Of a stretch of DNA of 19,874 nt, positions 5,635 through 12,519 are shown piece by piece. The stretch's first letter is position 1. Every line of letters starts with the position of its first letter. The notes beneath the pieces were generated by a model. It was not told the origin of the DNA and did no database searches. It worked only from the letters and a program-made list of their open reading frames with translations. Source of the DNA: Anaerolineae bacterium (GTDB lineage Bacteria; Chloroflexota; Anaerolineae; Anaerolineales; Villigracilaceae); the NCBI GenBank assembly GCA_017303735.1, contig JAFLCF010000074.1, positions 1-19,874 on the forward strand, given 5' to 3'. A program made the position numbers and the translations under genes.

Positions 5635-7047
5635 ATGAACCCATCCGAATGGATCGAGTCCAACCGCAGTATGTTCACCGCCTTGAGCGATGAAATTTGG
5701 GGTTATGCCGAACTGGGATATAAAGAAACCAAATCTGCCAAAACATTAGAAGACGCACTCGAAGAAGCTGGGTTCACTCTTGAACGCGGCGTGGCGGGCA
5801 TCCCCACTGCGTTCACCGCCAGTTATGGCAACGCAGAAAGTCCCGTCATTGGCATTCTCGGCGAATATGACGCCCTGCCCGGTCTGAGCCAAGATTGTGT
5901 ACCCTATCGCAAACCGCTGGAAAATGGACAACCCGGTCATGGGTGTGGGCACAACATGTTGGGCGTGGCAGGCATCGCTTCGGTGATGGCGCTCAAGCAA
6001 GCCATCGATTCGGGTGAAGCAAAGGGCAAGATTATCTACTTTGGCTGTCCGGCAGAAGAAGGTGGCGCAGGCAAAGCCTTTATGGCAAAAGCCGGCGTAT
6101 TCGATGGGGTCGATGTCTGCCTCACCTGGCATCCCGATACGTTCAATGCTGTAACCTACACCAACTTCCTCGCCAATTACCGCGTCATCTTTCGCTTTCA
6201 CGGCAAGACCGCCCATGCTGCCGCTGATCCCTTCAATGGAAGAAGCGCACTCGATGCAGTTGAGTTGATGAACGTGGGCATTAACTACCTACGTGAGCAT
6301 ATGATCCCCGATGCACGTGTCCATTACATCATCACGAAAGGCGGAGTTGCCCCAAACGTGGTGCCTGATTTTGCCGAGTCCATGTACAGTGTGCGCGCCC
6401 CACGCACCGACCAACTCGATCCCTTGTTCGAACGTGTCAAGAACATCGCACAAGGAGCTGCGCTTATGACGGGCACCGAAGTGGAGATCAATGTCATCTC
6501 GGGTATGTCTAACATGCTCGTCAATGAAACCATCAACGAAGTACTCCAAGCCAAGATGGAAGCCATCGGCGCGCCAAAATTCAGTACCGAAGAACATGCC
6601 TTCGCGCAAGAGCTTTCCAAATCCATTCCACCCGAAAGCCTTGAAACGGGCGCTTATGTGTATGGGTTAGACGCTAATGATGTGGCGAAGCTAAAACAAC
6701 AGGTGCTTTTTGAAGAAATTTTGCCGCCCTTCAAATCAGAGATCATCATGCCCGGCTCCACCGACGTTGGCGATGTTTCCTGGGTGGTGCCCACGGGGCA
6801 GATTCTCACTGCCTGTTGGGCGCTTGGCACGCCGGGTCACTCGTGGCAGATCGTGGCACAAGGCAAAATGGGCATTGGGCAGCGCGGCATGTTGTATGCA
6901 GGTAAGGTTATGGCTGCCAGTGCGCTCGAATTCATGCAGAATGATGAACTGCGCACCAAAGCGGTAAATGAATACAAACAAAAACGCGCAGCCGCAAAAT
7001 ACATCTCCCCGATCCCAGACGGTACCAAACCGCCATTGAATTATTAA
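5635..7047 (+). CDS. M20-family amidohydrolase, AbgB-like
   Basis: This 470-residue cytoplasmic enzyme carries the dinuclear-metal motifs of peptidase family M20/M20D: GILGEYDALPGL (73-84), GHGCGHNMLG with Cys104 and His106, GCPAEEGG with Glu141/Glu142 as general base and ligand, TWHPD with His166, HGKTAHAAADPFNGRSALDA (189-208) of the dimerisation domain, and a late GTPGHSWQ supplying a final His. Length and motif order match AbgB-type p-aminobenzoyl-glutamate hydrolase subunits, but related amidohydrolases act on other N-acyl amino acids, so the substrate is open. No abgA partner is in the window. The start is the ATG at 5635, with AAGGAG 7 nt upstream; the 5' extension of the reading frame covers the -10 box and is not coding. 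The next gene follows after 54 bp without a terminator. Confidence 0.88.
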   Translation: MNPSEWIESNRSMFTALSDEIWGYAELGYKETKSAKTLEDALEEAGFTLERGVAGIPTAFTASYGNAESPVIGILGEYDALPGLSQDCVPYRKPLENGQPGHGCGHNMLGVAGIASVMALKQAIDSGEAKGKIIYFGCPAEEGGAGKAFMAKAGVFDGVDVCLTWHPDTFNAVTYTNFLANYRVIFRFHGKTAHAAADPFNGRSALDAVELMNVGINYLREHMIPDARVHYIITKGGVAPNVVPDFAESMYSVRAPRTDQLDPLFERVKNIAQGAALMTGTEVEINVISGMSNMLVNETINEVLQAKMEAIGAPKFSTEEHAFAQELSKSIPPESLETGAYVYGLDANDVAKLKQQVLFEEILPPFKSEIIMPGSTDVGDVSWVVPTGQILTACWALGTPGHSWQIVAQGKMGIGQRGMLYAGKVMAASALEFMQNDELRTKAVNEYKQKRAAAKYISPIPDGTKPPLNY

Positions 7048-7101
7048 GAGCTTCATATTCCGTCACAGGAGTTATTACTTTATAAACGCTAAAGGTATCT
7101 T

Positions 7102-7965
7102 ATGAATAAATTCCGCATCACCACCCTCGCTCTTTGTTTCATACTCTCTGCTTGTAACCTCGGCACCTCGGCGCCGCAAGATAGCAACGCCATAGCTACC
7201 TCCGCCGCACAGACAGTTGAAGCCGCGCTCACTTCTTCCTCCGTGGAACAAGCCACGCCCCAAGCCAGCCCCGGCGTCGCCATAGACGGCACCACTGCCG
7301 AACCCATCGACACCGCCGCTTGCGAGGATAACAACATCATCGTCAGTTGGCAGCGAGATGGAGCCACCTACGACAAAAAAGCCGTCGACACTCCGCTGGC
7401 ACCCGGCAGCAACTTCACCATGTCTTGGGTGCTTGAGAACAGCGGCACCTGCATTTGGGATGACAGTATTGTCTTCAAATATACATCTGGCGAACGCCTT
7501 ACCCTTCAAGATGAATTGCCCGTCATGCCGAAGGGATACTCCGTCCGTAACGGTGAGCAGCTCACAGTGAACATCCTGATGACGGCTCCCACTACACCGG
7601 GATACTACGAGACCTCATTTAGTGTGGTCAACTCTGAGGGCAAGAACATCGTCAACTTTGGCGTACTGACCACGGTCGGCAACCCAGTCTCCACCTCACT
7701 CGCCAGCCCAGATGATCTGCGTTACACCTACGATTGCACTGGCGGTACGGTCAACATCAGCTTGTTCTGGGTGGATGCCTCCAGCGATGAAGCAGGCTTC
7801 CGCATCTATCGCGATGGTGTACAGGTTGGTGAAGTGCCTGCCGGGTCCACGTCCTTTAGTGAGATCGCCCCCGGTGTTGGCACCTTCAAATACAGTGTGG
7901 CAGCCTTCAACGCCAGCGGCGAAGCGCCCGCCAATATGAATGTCACCACCTCAAATTGCCAATAG
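7102..7965 (+). CDS. Lipoprotein with NBR1-like Ig domain and FnIII-like domain
   Basis: This protein has 287 residues. The signal peptide ends in LSAC (lipobox, Cys18), so it is membrane-anchored on the outer face. A low-complexity Ser/Ala/Thr linker covers about 22-72. Residues 73-195 resemble the Ig-like domain named after NBR1: FTMSWVLENSGTCIWDD (105-121) holds the conserved Trp and Cys, then VNILMTAPTTPGYYETSFSV. Residues 205-285 look like a fibronectin type III domain, with LFWVDASSDEAGFRIYRDGV. No catalytic motif is seen; such proteins are common surface proteins in Anaerolineae and probably bind other macromolecules. ATG start with AAAGG 6 nt upstream; a TATAAA at 7081-7086 could be its own -10. 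Confidence 0.82.
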   Translation: MNKFRITTLALCFILSACNLGTSAPQDSNAIATSAAQTVEAALTSSSVEQATPQASPGVAIDGTTAEPIDTAACEDNNIIVSWQRDGATYDKKAVDTPLAPGSNFTMSWVLENSGTCIWDDSIVFKYTSGERLTLQDELPVMPKGYSVRNGEQLTVNILMTAPTTPGYYETSFSVVNSEGKNIVNFGVLTTVGNPVSTSLASPDDLRYTYDCTGGTVNISLFWVDASSDEAGFRIYRDGVQVGEVPAGSTSFSEIAPGVGTFKYSVAAFNASGEAPANMNVTTSNCQ

Positions 7966-7993
7966 ACCCTTAACGCCATTTCAAGAAGTTTCG

Positions 7994-8031
7994 CCAACCG
8001 CTCTGCCAGGGTAGCCTGGCAGAGCGGTTGG
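7994..8031. repeat. Perfect 17-bp inverted repeat between two genes
   Basis: Arms 7994-8010 and 8015-8031 are exact reverse complements around the loop GTAG. It begins 28 bp after the stop of the lipoprotein gene, and its right arm abuts the TATAAT box at 8032-8037 directly. There is no T-run on either side. It could end the upstream transcript, but it also occupies the whole -35 region of the next gene, so an operator role is possible. Confidence 0.75.
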
Positions 8032-8037
8032 TATAAT
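8032..8037 (+). promoter_or_regulatory. Putative -10 box for the spermidine-synthase-like gene
   Basis: Perfect TATAAT, 26 bp before the ATG at 8064. The sequence 17 bp upstream is GGGTAG within the hairpin loop, with no -35 match, so this promoter would need an activator or is weak by itself. Confidence 0.45.
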
Positions 8038-8063
8038 CCGCGCATCTTTGTACAGGACAATCC

Positions 8064-9617
8064 ATGAAAAAATATCTCCTCTTTACGGTCTTCATCTCCG
8101 GCATGACCACCCTCGGCGCAGAGCTTGCCGCCGGGCGGTTGATCGGCAACGTCTTTGGCACAAGTAACCTTGTGTGGGCAAGCATCATTGGGCTGATCCT
8201 CATCTACCTCACATTCGGCTACTTCCTTGGCGGCAAATGGGCAGATAAAGACCCAAGCCCGCTGGCGATGTATCGCATTTTGGCTTGGGCGGCGTTCACA
8301 GTGGGGCTGGTGCCTTATGTCGCTGTGCCCGTTCTCAGGTCCGCGGCAGATGCGTTTGAAGTCCTCAGTGTCGGCATTATGGCAGGCTCGTTCATCGTCG
8401 TGCTCATCCTTTTCATTGTGCCCATCACCTTGCTTGGCACTATTTCTCCCTATGCCATTCGCCTTTCCGTGGACGATGCCAGCAAAGCCGGTGAGATCTC
8501 CGGCAGGATCTATGCCGTGTCCACGCTGGGTTCGTTCATTGGCACATTCCTGCCAACGCTGGTCTTCATCCCCACCATTGGCATTCGCTTAACCTTTGCC
8601 CTGTTCGGCATGATCCTGTTGATCGTTGCACTAGTCGGGTTGGCACGCTTCGCATCGACTCGCGACATGCTTAAACTAATTTGGATGCCCATCGCTCTTC
8701 TGCTCATTGCAGTGTTCTTCTCCAGCTCTGCACTCAAAGAAAATAAAGGGCAGGTTTATGAAACTGAGTCGGCATACAACTATATTCAAGTGCAGGAGCA
8801 GAATGGATATACCTTACTGCGGTTAAATGATGGGCAGGGTGTTCATTCCATTTATCATCCCGAAGTGTTGTACTATAACGGACCCTGGGAACAATTTTCG
8901 GTTGGTCCATACTTTTACGAAAACCGCAGCCCGGACTCGATTCAACACATGGCGATCGTCGGTCTCGCTGCGGGTACGGCGGCTCGACAGGCAACTTTGA
9001 TTTACGGCGAAGACTTACAGATCGACGGCATTGAGATCGACGAAAGCATTGCAGAAGTGGGACGCAACTATTTTGGCATGACCATGCCCAACCTCAATGT
9101 GATCATCGGTGATGGCAGGCTCGAACTCGACCGCAGCCAAACCCGATATGACATCATCGCCATCGATGCCTACCGCCCACCCTACATTCCTCCGCACATG
9201 ACCACGCTAGAATTCTTTGAGATTTGCGCCTCGCACCTCACCGACGATGGGGTGCTGACCCTGAACGTTGGGTCTACGCCGGGAGATCGCCGCCTCATTG
9301 ACGGTCTCGCCACCACCATGGCGTCCATCTTCCCCACCATTCACATCATGGATATTCCGGGCACACTTAATACAATGATCTTTGCCACCAAGCAGCCCAC
9401 TACTAAGGATGCCTTTCTCAACAATCTCATGCGCCTCGCCGGAGATCAAAGCCTGAACCCTTTGCTGGTCACGACCATGTCTTCCACGTATACTCACCTT
9501 CAGCCCGGTTATGAGACCACCACCGTCTTCACCGACGACCTCGCCCCAATTGAGTGGATCGTCAACGACATGGTTGTACGATTCGTCTTGCAGGGTGGGC
9601 TTGAATTTTTGCAGTAA
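8064..9617 (+). CDS. Membrane protein fused to spermidine-synthase-like domain
   Basis: This protein has 517 residues. The first ~225 are hydrophobic, with about seven membrane helices and MFS-like loops such as GGKWADKDPSP (57-65) and SGRIYAVSTLGSFIGTFLPT. Residues 230-510 form a spermidine-synthase/methyltransferase-like fold: ESAYNYIQVQE (235-245), AIVGLAAGTAARQATLIYG (297-315), IDGIEIDESI with Glu324, IIGDGRLEL with Asp350, and IAIDAYRPPYIPPHMTTLEFF with Asp368. This order defines the fused MFS/spermidine synthase group. The classical GGGDG and DSTDP segments are replaced by GLAAGT and DAYRPP, so true aminopropyl transfer is uncertain. Substrate and transport role unknown. ATG start with a weak AGGACA RBS. 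Confidence 0.82.
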   Translation: MKKYLLFTVFISGMTTLGAELAAGRLIGNVFGTSNLVWASIIGLILIYLTFGYFLGGKWADKDPSPLAMYRILAWAAFTVGLVPYVAVPVLRSAADAFEVLSVGIMAGSFIVVLILFIVPITLLGTISPYAIRLSVDDASKAGEISGRIYAVSTLGSFIGTFLPTLVFIPTIGIRLTFALFGMILLIVALVGLARFASTRDMLKLIWMPIALLLIAVFFSSSALKENKGQVYETESAYNYIQVQEQNGYTLLRLNDGQGVHSIYHPEVLYYNGPWEQFSVGPYFYENRSPDSIQHMAIVGLAAGTAARQATLIYGEDLQIDGIEIDESIAEVGRNYFGMTMPNLNVIIGDGRLELDRSQTRYDIIAIDAYRPPYIPPHMTTLEFFEICASHLTDDGVLTLNVGSTPGDRRLIDGLATTMASIFPTIHIMDIPGTLNTMIFATKQPTTKDAFLNNLMRLAGDQSLNPLLVTTMSSTYTHLQPGYETTTVFTDDLAPIEWIVNDMVVRFVLQGGLEFLQ

Positions 9618-9626
9618 GAGTCATAC

Positions 9627-9712
9627 CGTCATTGCAAGGGTGGCGTTCTTCCGCCCGAAACAATCGAATGCATAACCATAGTCGGTAGATTGCTTCACCG
9701 CTCGCAATGACG
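9627..9712. repeat. Imperfect palindromic repeat (TCATTGCGAG type)
   Basis: The ends are CGTCATTGCAAGGG and CGCTCGCAATGACG, which pair at 11 of 14 positions, and inner segments GAAACAATCGA and TAGATTGCTTCA also pair. The whole 86-bp unit therefore folds into one long imperfect hairpin. This end sequence resembles a dispersed intergenic repeat seen in many environmental bacterial genomes. It fills the gap between two genes and ends 15 bp before the ATG at 9728. No second copy was seen in this window. Confidence 0.75.
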
Positions 9713-9727
9713 TATAAGGACACTAAC

Positions 9728-10405
9728 ATGAAATTCCCTACCTTTCTTTCCTATCTCGTCTCCCTCCTCACTCCACTCGCGTTGATCGGGCTCGCCTTGC
9801 GGGTGTTACTCACGCCCGTCTACTATACAGTCGAATACAACATGCCCTACTTCCCAGCCGATGGATATGGCTTCACCAAAGAAGACCGCTTGAAGTGGGC
9901 AAAACCTTCGGTGGAATATCTTGTCAATAGTGCTGATATTTCCTACCTTGGCGATCTACAATTTGACGATGGCACCCCAATCTATAACGAGCGTGAACTG
10001 AGCCATATGCACGATGTCAAGAACGTAGTGCAAGGGTCGTTGAAAGCCTGGTATGTTGCCAATGTCATTCTGCTGGTACTCGCAGTCATCGCCCAGCGTG
10101 GCGGCTGGATGCCCACCTACCTGGCTGGTCTGCGCCGCGGTGGTTGGTGGATGATCTGGCTGGCGTTGACACTGGCTTTCATTGCCGGGGCAGGCATTCT
10201 ACTCAACCCCGATATTTTCTGGTCTTTCTTTGCCTGGTTCCATTCCCTGTTCTTCGAGGGTGATACCTGGCTCTTCTACTATTCAGACACCCTCATCCGC
10301 CTCTTCCCCATCCGTTTCTGGCAGGATGCGGTTATTGCCATGGCAGTCATCGCCCTCGGCGGCGGATTAGGTCTAGCGTTTGGGTTGAAAAAAGTCGAAA
10401 ATTAA
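9728..10405 (+). CDS. TIGR01906 family integral membrane protein
   Basis: This protein has 225 residues and four predicted membrane helices (about 9-29, 105-122, 139-158 and 200-219). Diagnostic family motifs are NERELSHMHDVKNVVQG (87-103) in the first extracytoplasmic loop and FHSLFFEGDTWLFYYSDTLI followed by LFPIRFWQD (171-200). The family (TIGR01906/DUF1461) is widespread in Gram-positive bacteria and Chloroflexota, with no known function; the His, Asp and Trp of these motifs suggest a conserved site between helices. The ATG at 9728 is chosen, with AAGGA 7 nt upstream; a possible start seven codons earlier lies in the palindromic repeat and has no RBS. The stop codon overlaps the hairpin at 10404-10438. 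Confidence 0.88.
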   Translation: MKFPTFLSYLVSLLTPLALIGLALRVLLTPVYYTVEYNMPYFPADGYGFTKEDRLKWAKPSVEYLVNSADISYLGDLQFDDGTPIYNERELSHMHDVKNVVQGSLKAWYVANVILLVLAVIAQRGGWMPTYLAGLRRGGWWMIWLALTLAFIAGAGILLNPDIFWSFFAWFHSLFFEGDTWLFYYSDTLIRLFPIRFWQDAVIAMAVIALGGGLGLAFGLKKVEN

Positions 10406-10438
10406 AGTGACAGTCACCTGCGAGGTGACTGTCACTTT
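10404..10438 (+). terminator. Perfect 16-bp hairpin at the end of the TIGR01906 gene
   Basis: Arms 10404-10419 and 10423-10438 are exact reverse complements with a 3-nt loop GCG. The left arm starts within the stop codon. The 3' arm ends in CACTTT followed by GTTTGACC, a weak U-rich tail. It separates this gene from the fabG operon. Confidence 0.7.
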
Positions 10439-10491
10439 GTTTGACCCTTCGGTTTCGCACAGCCTCTGCCGAGGTTATCACCACATTGATG

Positions 10492-10497
10492 TATAAT
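10492..10497 (+). promoter_or_regulatory. Putative -10 box of the fabG-tatC operon
   Basis: Perfect TATAAT 20 bp before the ATG of fabG at 10518, directly after the hairpin terminator. This gives a leader of roughly 13-15 nt that carries CAGGAG. No convincing -35 was found 16-18 bp upstream. Confidence 0.55.
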
Positions 10498-10517
10498 TTC
10501 AATACAGGAGCCCATTT

Positions 10518-11276
10518 ATGTCCTTCAAATTATCTTTAGAAAATAAAGTCGCACTCATCACCGGCGGCTCACGCGGAATTGGTCGCGCCATCGCCCTCGA
10601 CTTTGCCGAACGCGGTGCAGCGGTTGTAGTGAACTACAACAATTCCCCTGCAGCGGCTGAAGAAGTGGTAAAGAAAATTCAAGAAGCAGGCGGAAAAGCC
10701 GCCTCTTTTCAAGCGGATGTATCTGATTTCAAGCAGGCAGAGGCTCTTGTTAAATTCGCCATTGATACCTTCGGCGACTTGAGCATCCTCGTCAACAACG
10801 CCGGCATCACCCGCGACCAGCTTATTATGATGATGCCCGAATCAGATTGGGATGCTGTTATCAACACCAACCTCAAAAGCACCTTCAACTGCTCGAAAGC
10901 TGCCGTCAAACACATGATGCGCAAACGCACAGGACGCATCATCAACATGGCATCCGTTGCCGGGCAAATGGGCAACCCCGGGCAAACGAATTACTCCGCC
11001 TCCAAGGGCGGGCAGATCGCTTTCACCAAGGCATTGGCACGTGAAGTGGCAGCTCGCAATATCACCGTCAATGCCATTGCACCGGGCTTTGTCGATACCG
11101 AGATTTTGGATGCGATGACCCCTGAAATGCTCGAAGCCGCACTAAAGCTTGTTCCACTCGCACGCAAGGGCAAACCCGAAGAGATCGCTTTCACCGCCGC
11201 ATTCCTCGCCTCTGATGGCGCCGCGTATATTACCGGTCAGGTCGTCGGCGTGGATGGCGGCATGGCAATGATGTAA
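10518..11276 (+). CDS. fabG: 3-oxoacyl-[acyl-carrier-protein] reductase
   Basis: This 252-residue classical short-chain dehydrogenase/reductase has the cofactor loop TGGSRGIG at 15-22, NNAG at 93-96 and the catalytic tetrad Asn118, Ser146, Tyr159 and Lys163 (YSASK). The C-terminal IAPGFVDTEI and ASDGAAYITGQVVGVDGGM are typical of FabG, which reduces 3-oxoacyl-ACP with NADPH in fatty-acid elongation. Length and motifs fit FabG best; acetoacetyl-CoA reductase or other SDR roles cannot be ruled out, since no other fab gene is nearby. ATG start with CAGGAG 7 nt upstream. It heads a tight unit with the Asp23-like gene 22 bp downstream. Confidence 0.88.
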   Translation: MSFKLSLENKVALITGGSRGIGRAIALDFAERGAAVVVNYNNSPAAAEEVVKKIQEAGGKAASFQADVSDFKQAEALVKFAIDTFGDLSILVNNAGITRDQLIMMMPESDWDAVINTNLKSTFNCSKAAVKHMMRKRTGRIINMASVAGQMGNPGQTNYSASKGGQIAFTKALAREVAARNITVNAIAPGFVDTEILDAMTPEMLEAALKLVPLARKGKPEEIAFTAAFLASDGAAYITGQVVGVDGGMAMM

Positions 11277-11298
11277 GGCAAATCAAACAGGAGAACGA

Positions 11299-11646
11299 AT
11301 GACTGAAAATCAGCAAGGCAAAACCACCGTCTCGCCCGAAGTCTTGATCACGATCGCCAGCATGGCTGCTATTGAAGTACCCGGCGTCAGCCGATTGGCA
11401 CCCGTCAGTGGCGGTGTGAATCGATTATTTCGGCGCGGAATCAGCGACGGCATCCGCATTGAAGCGAAGGACAACACAGTCTTCGCCGATCTGTTCCTGA
11501 TCCTTAAAGATGGGGTCAATATACGTGAAGTGAGTCGCAACGTTCAAGCGAATGTGGCACGCTCAATTCAGGAAATGGTTGGCATGGAAGTGGGCGAAAT
11601 CAACGTCCACATTGAAGACATCGACTTTGAAGGGGACGAGGCATAA
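11299..11646 (+). CDS. Asp23/Gls24 family envelope stress response protein
   Basis: This 115-residue protein spans the Asp23 domain: VSPEVLITIASMAAIEVPGVSR (in part, 11-32), then a short gap, GIRIEAKDNTVFADLFLILKDGVNIREVSRNVQ (about 51-83) and IQEMVGMEVGEINVHIEDIDF (about 90-110). The family is small and soluble, associated with envelope or alkaline stress in Gram-positive bacteria, where it sits at the membrane through a partner. Those partner genes (amaP type) are not seen here. The AGGAG is 6 nt upstream of the ATG. nusB starts 4 bp after the stop, an arrangement also seen for the YqhY-type Asp23 homologue beside nusB in Firmicutes. Confidence 0.88.
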   Translation: MTENQQGKTTVSPEVLITIASMAAIEVPGVSRLAPVSGGVNRLFRRGISDGIRIEAKDNTVFADLFLILKDGVNIREVSRNVQANVARSIQEMVGMEVGEINVHIEDIDFEGDEA

Positions 11647-11650
11647 ACGA

Positions 11651-12109
11651 ATGAAACCTCGAACCCGGGCGCGTTCCATTGCCCTGCAGGTATTGTACGA
11701 AACCGATCTTTCCGCGCATCTTCCTGGCGAAGTTTTGAGAATGCGCCTCGAAGAAACGACCATGCCGCTTGACCTTGCCGAGTTTGCACGCGGCATTGTT
11801 TTTGGCGTTCACCCATTGCGCGAGTCGCTGGACCGCGTAATCGAAAAATACGCGCCCGAGTGGCCCCTCGATCAGATCGCCGCCATCGACCGCAACATTC
11901 TACGCATGGCATGCTGGGAATTTGCCGTCTCGCGCGATACCCCCGTTAAGGTAGCCATCAACGAAGCTGTGGAACTTGCCAAGTTGTTCGGCTCAGACTC
12001 TACTGCTCGTTTCGTTAACGGTGTGTTGGGCACACTGGTAGATCATGAACAGGAAATCTCTCAGATCTTGAAAAACGAAATGCCCCAGGCAACAAATTTG
12101 GAATCTTAA
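11651..12109 (+). CDS. nusB: Transcription antitermination factor NusB
   Basis: This 152-residue all-helical protein carries the NusB signature: RTRARSIALQVLYETDLS at the start, then QIAAIDRNILRMACWEF, VKVAINEAVELAKLFGSDSTARFVNGVLG near the C-terminus (quoted here in words: the highly conserved KVAINEAVELAK and RFVNGVLG). NusB binds boxA RNA with S10/NusE and supports antitermination and rRNA processing. The ATG at 11651 is chosen because it gives the normal N-terminus; the upstream extension of the frame overlaps the Asp23-like gene. Only a weak GAGG lies upstream, so translational coupling to the preceding gene (stop 4 bp before) is likely. The Tat gene starts 2 bp after its stop. Confidence 0.93.
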   Translation: MKPRTRARSIALQVLYETDLSAHLPGEVLRMRLEETTMPLDLAEFARGIVFGVHPLRESLDRVIEKYAPEWPLDQIAAIDRNILRMACWEFAVSRDTPVKVAINEAVELAKLFGSDSTARFVNGVLGTLVDHEQEISQILKNEMPQATNLES

Positions 12110-12111
12110 TC

Positions 12112-12519
12112 ATGGAAATCCTTGGCATTGGAATGCCTGAACTTGTTTTTGTTATTATTATTGCGCTGATCATTCTGGGTCCGAAGGACATGCAGAAGGC
12201 AGGCAAAACGATTGGAAAATTTTTGCGAAATGTGATCACCTCCGACGGGTGGAAGATCTTTCAGCAAACCTCACGCGACCTGAGAACCTTACCCAACCGC
12301 CTGATGCGCGAAGCGAACGAAGACCTCGATAAGATCACCAACGATATAAAAACCGCCGCCTCTTTCCCCAACTCGGCAGGGTTCAACCCCGCAAGCTCTC
12401 GCCCGAAGCCCCAGCCTTTTTCTGCCACGCCTGCCCCCAAACCTGAGGCGGAGAACAGCATCGCTCCTGCTACTCCATCGAACCAAGAGACCGAAAGCGA
12501 ATCCCAGAACAATGCGTAA
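12112..12519 (+). CDS. tatB: Sec-independent translocase TatA/TatB-like protein
   Basis: This protein has 135 residues. The short N-terminus MEILGIGMPELVFV leads into a single membrane helix (about 8-25) ending in ILGPKDMQKAGKTIGKFLRN. It has Glu10 at the helix start, as in TatB, and the Gly-Pro hinge; the usual Phe before Gly-Pro is Leu here. An amphipathic helix and a disordered Pro/Ala/Ser-rich tail (about 85-135) follow. It forms the Tat receptor or pore together with TatC. TatA versus TatB cannot be settled by sequence; the length and the adjacent tatC favour TatB, or a dual-function protein, as no second tatA-like gene is in the window. It begins 2 bp after nusB and overlaps tatC by 8 bp. 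Confidence 0.8.
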   Translation: MEILGIGMPELVFVIIIALIILGPKDMQKAGKTIGKFLRNVITSDGWKIFQQTSRDLRTLPNRLMREANEDLDKITNDIKTAASFPNSAGFNPASSRPKPQPFSATPAPKPEAENSIAPATPSNQETESESQNNA

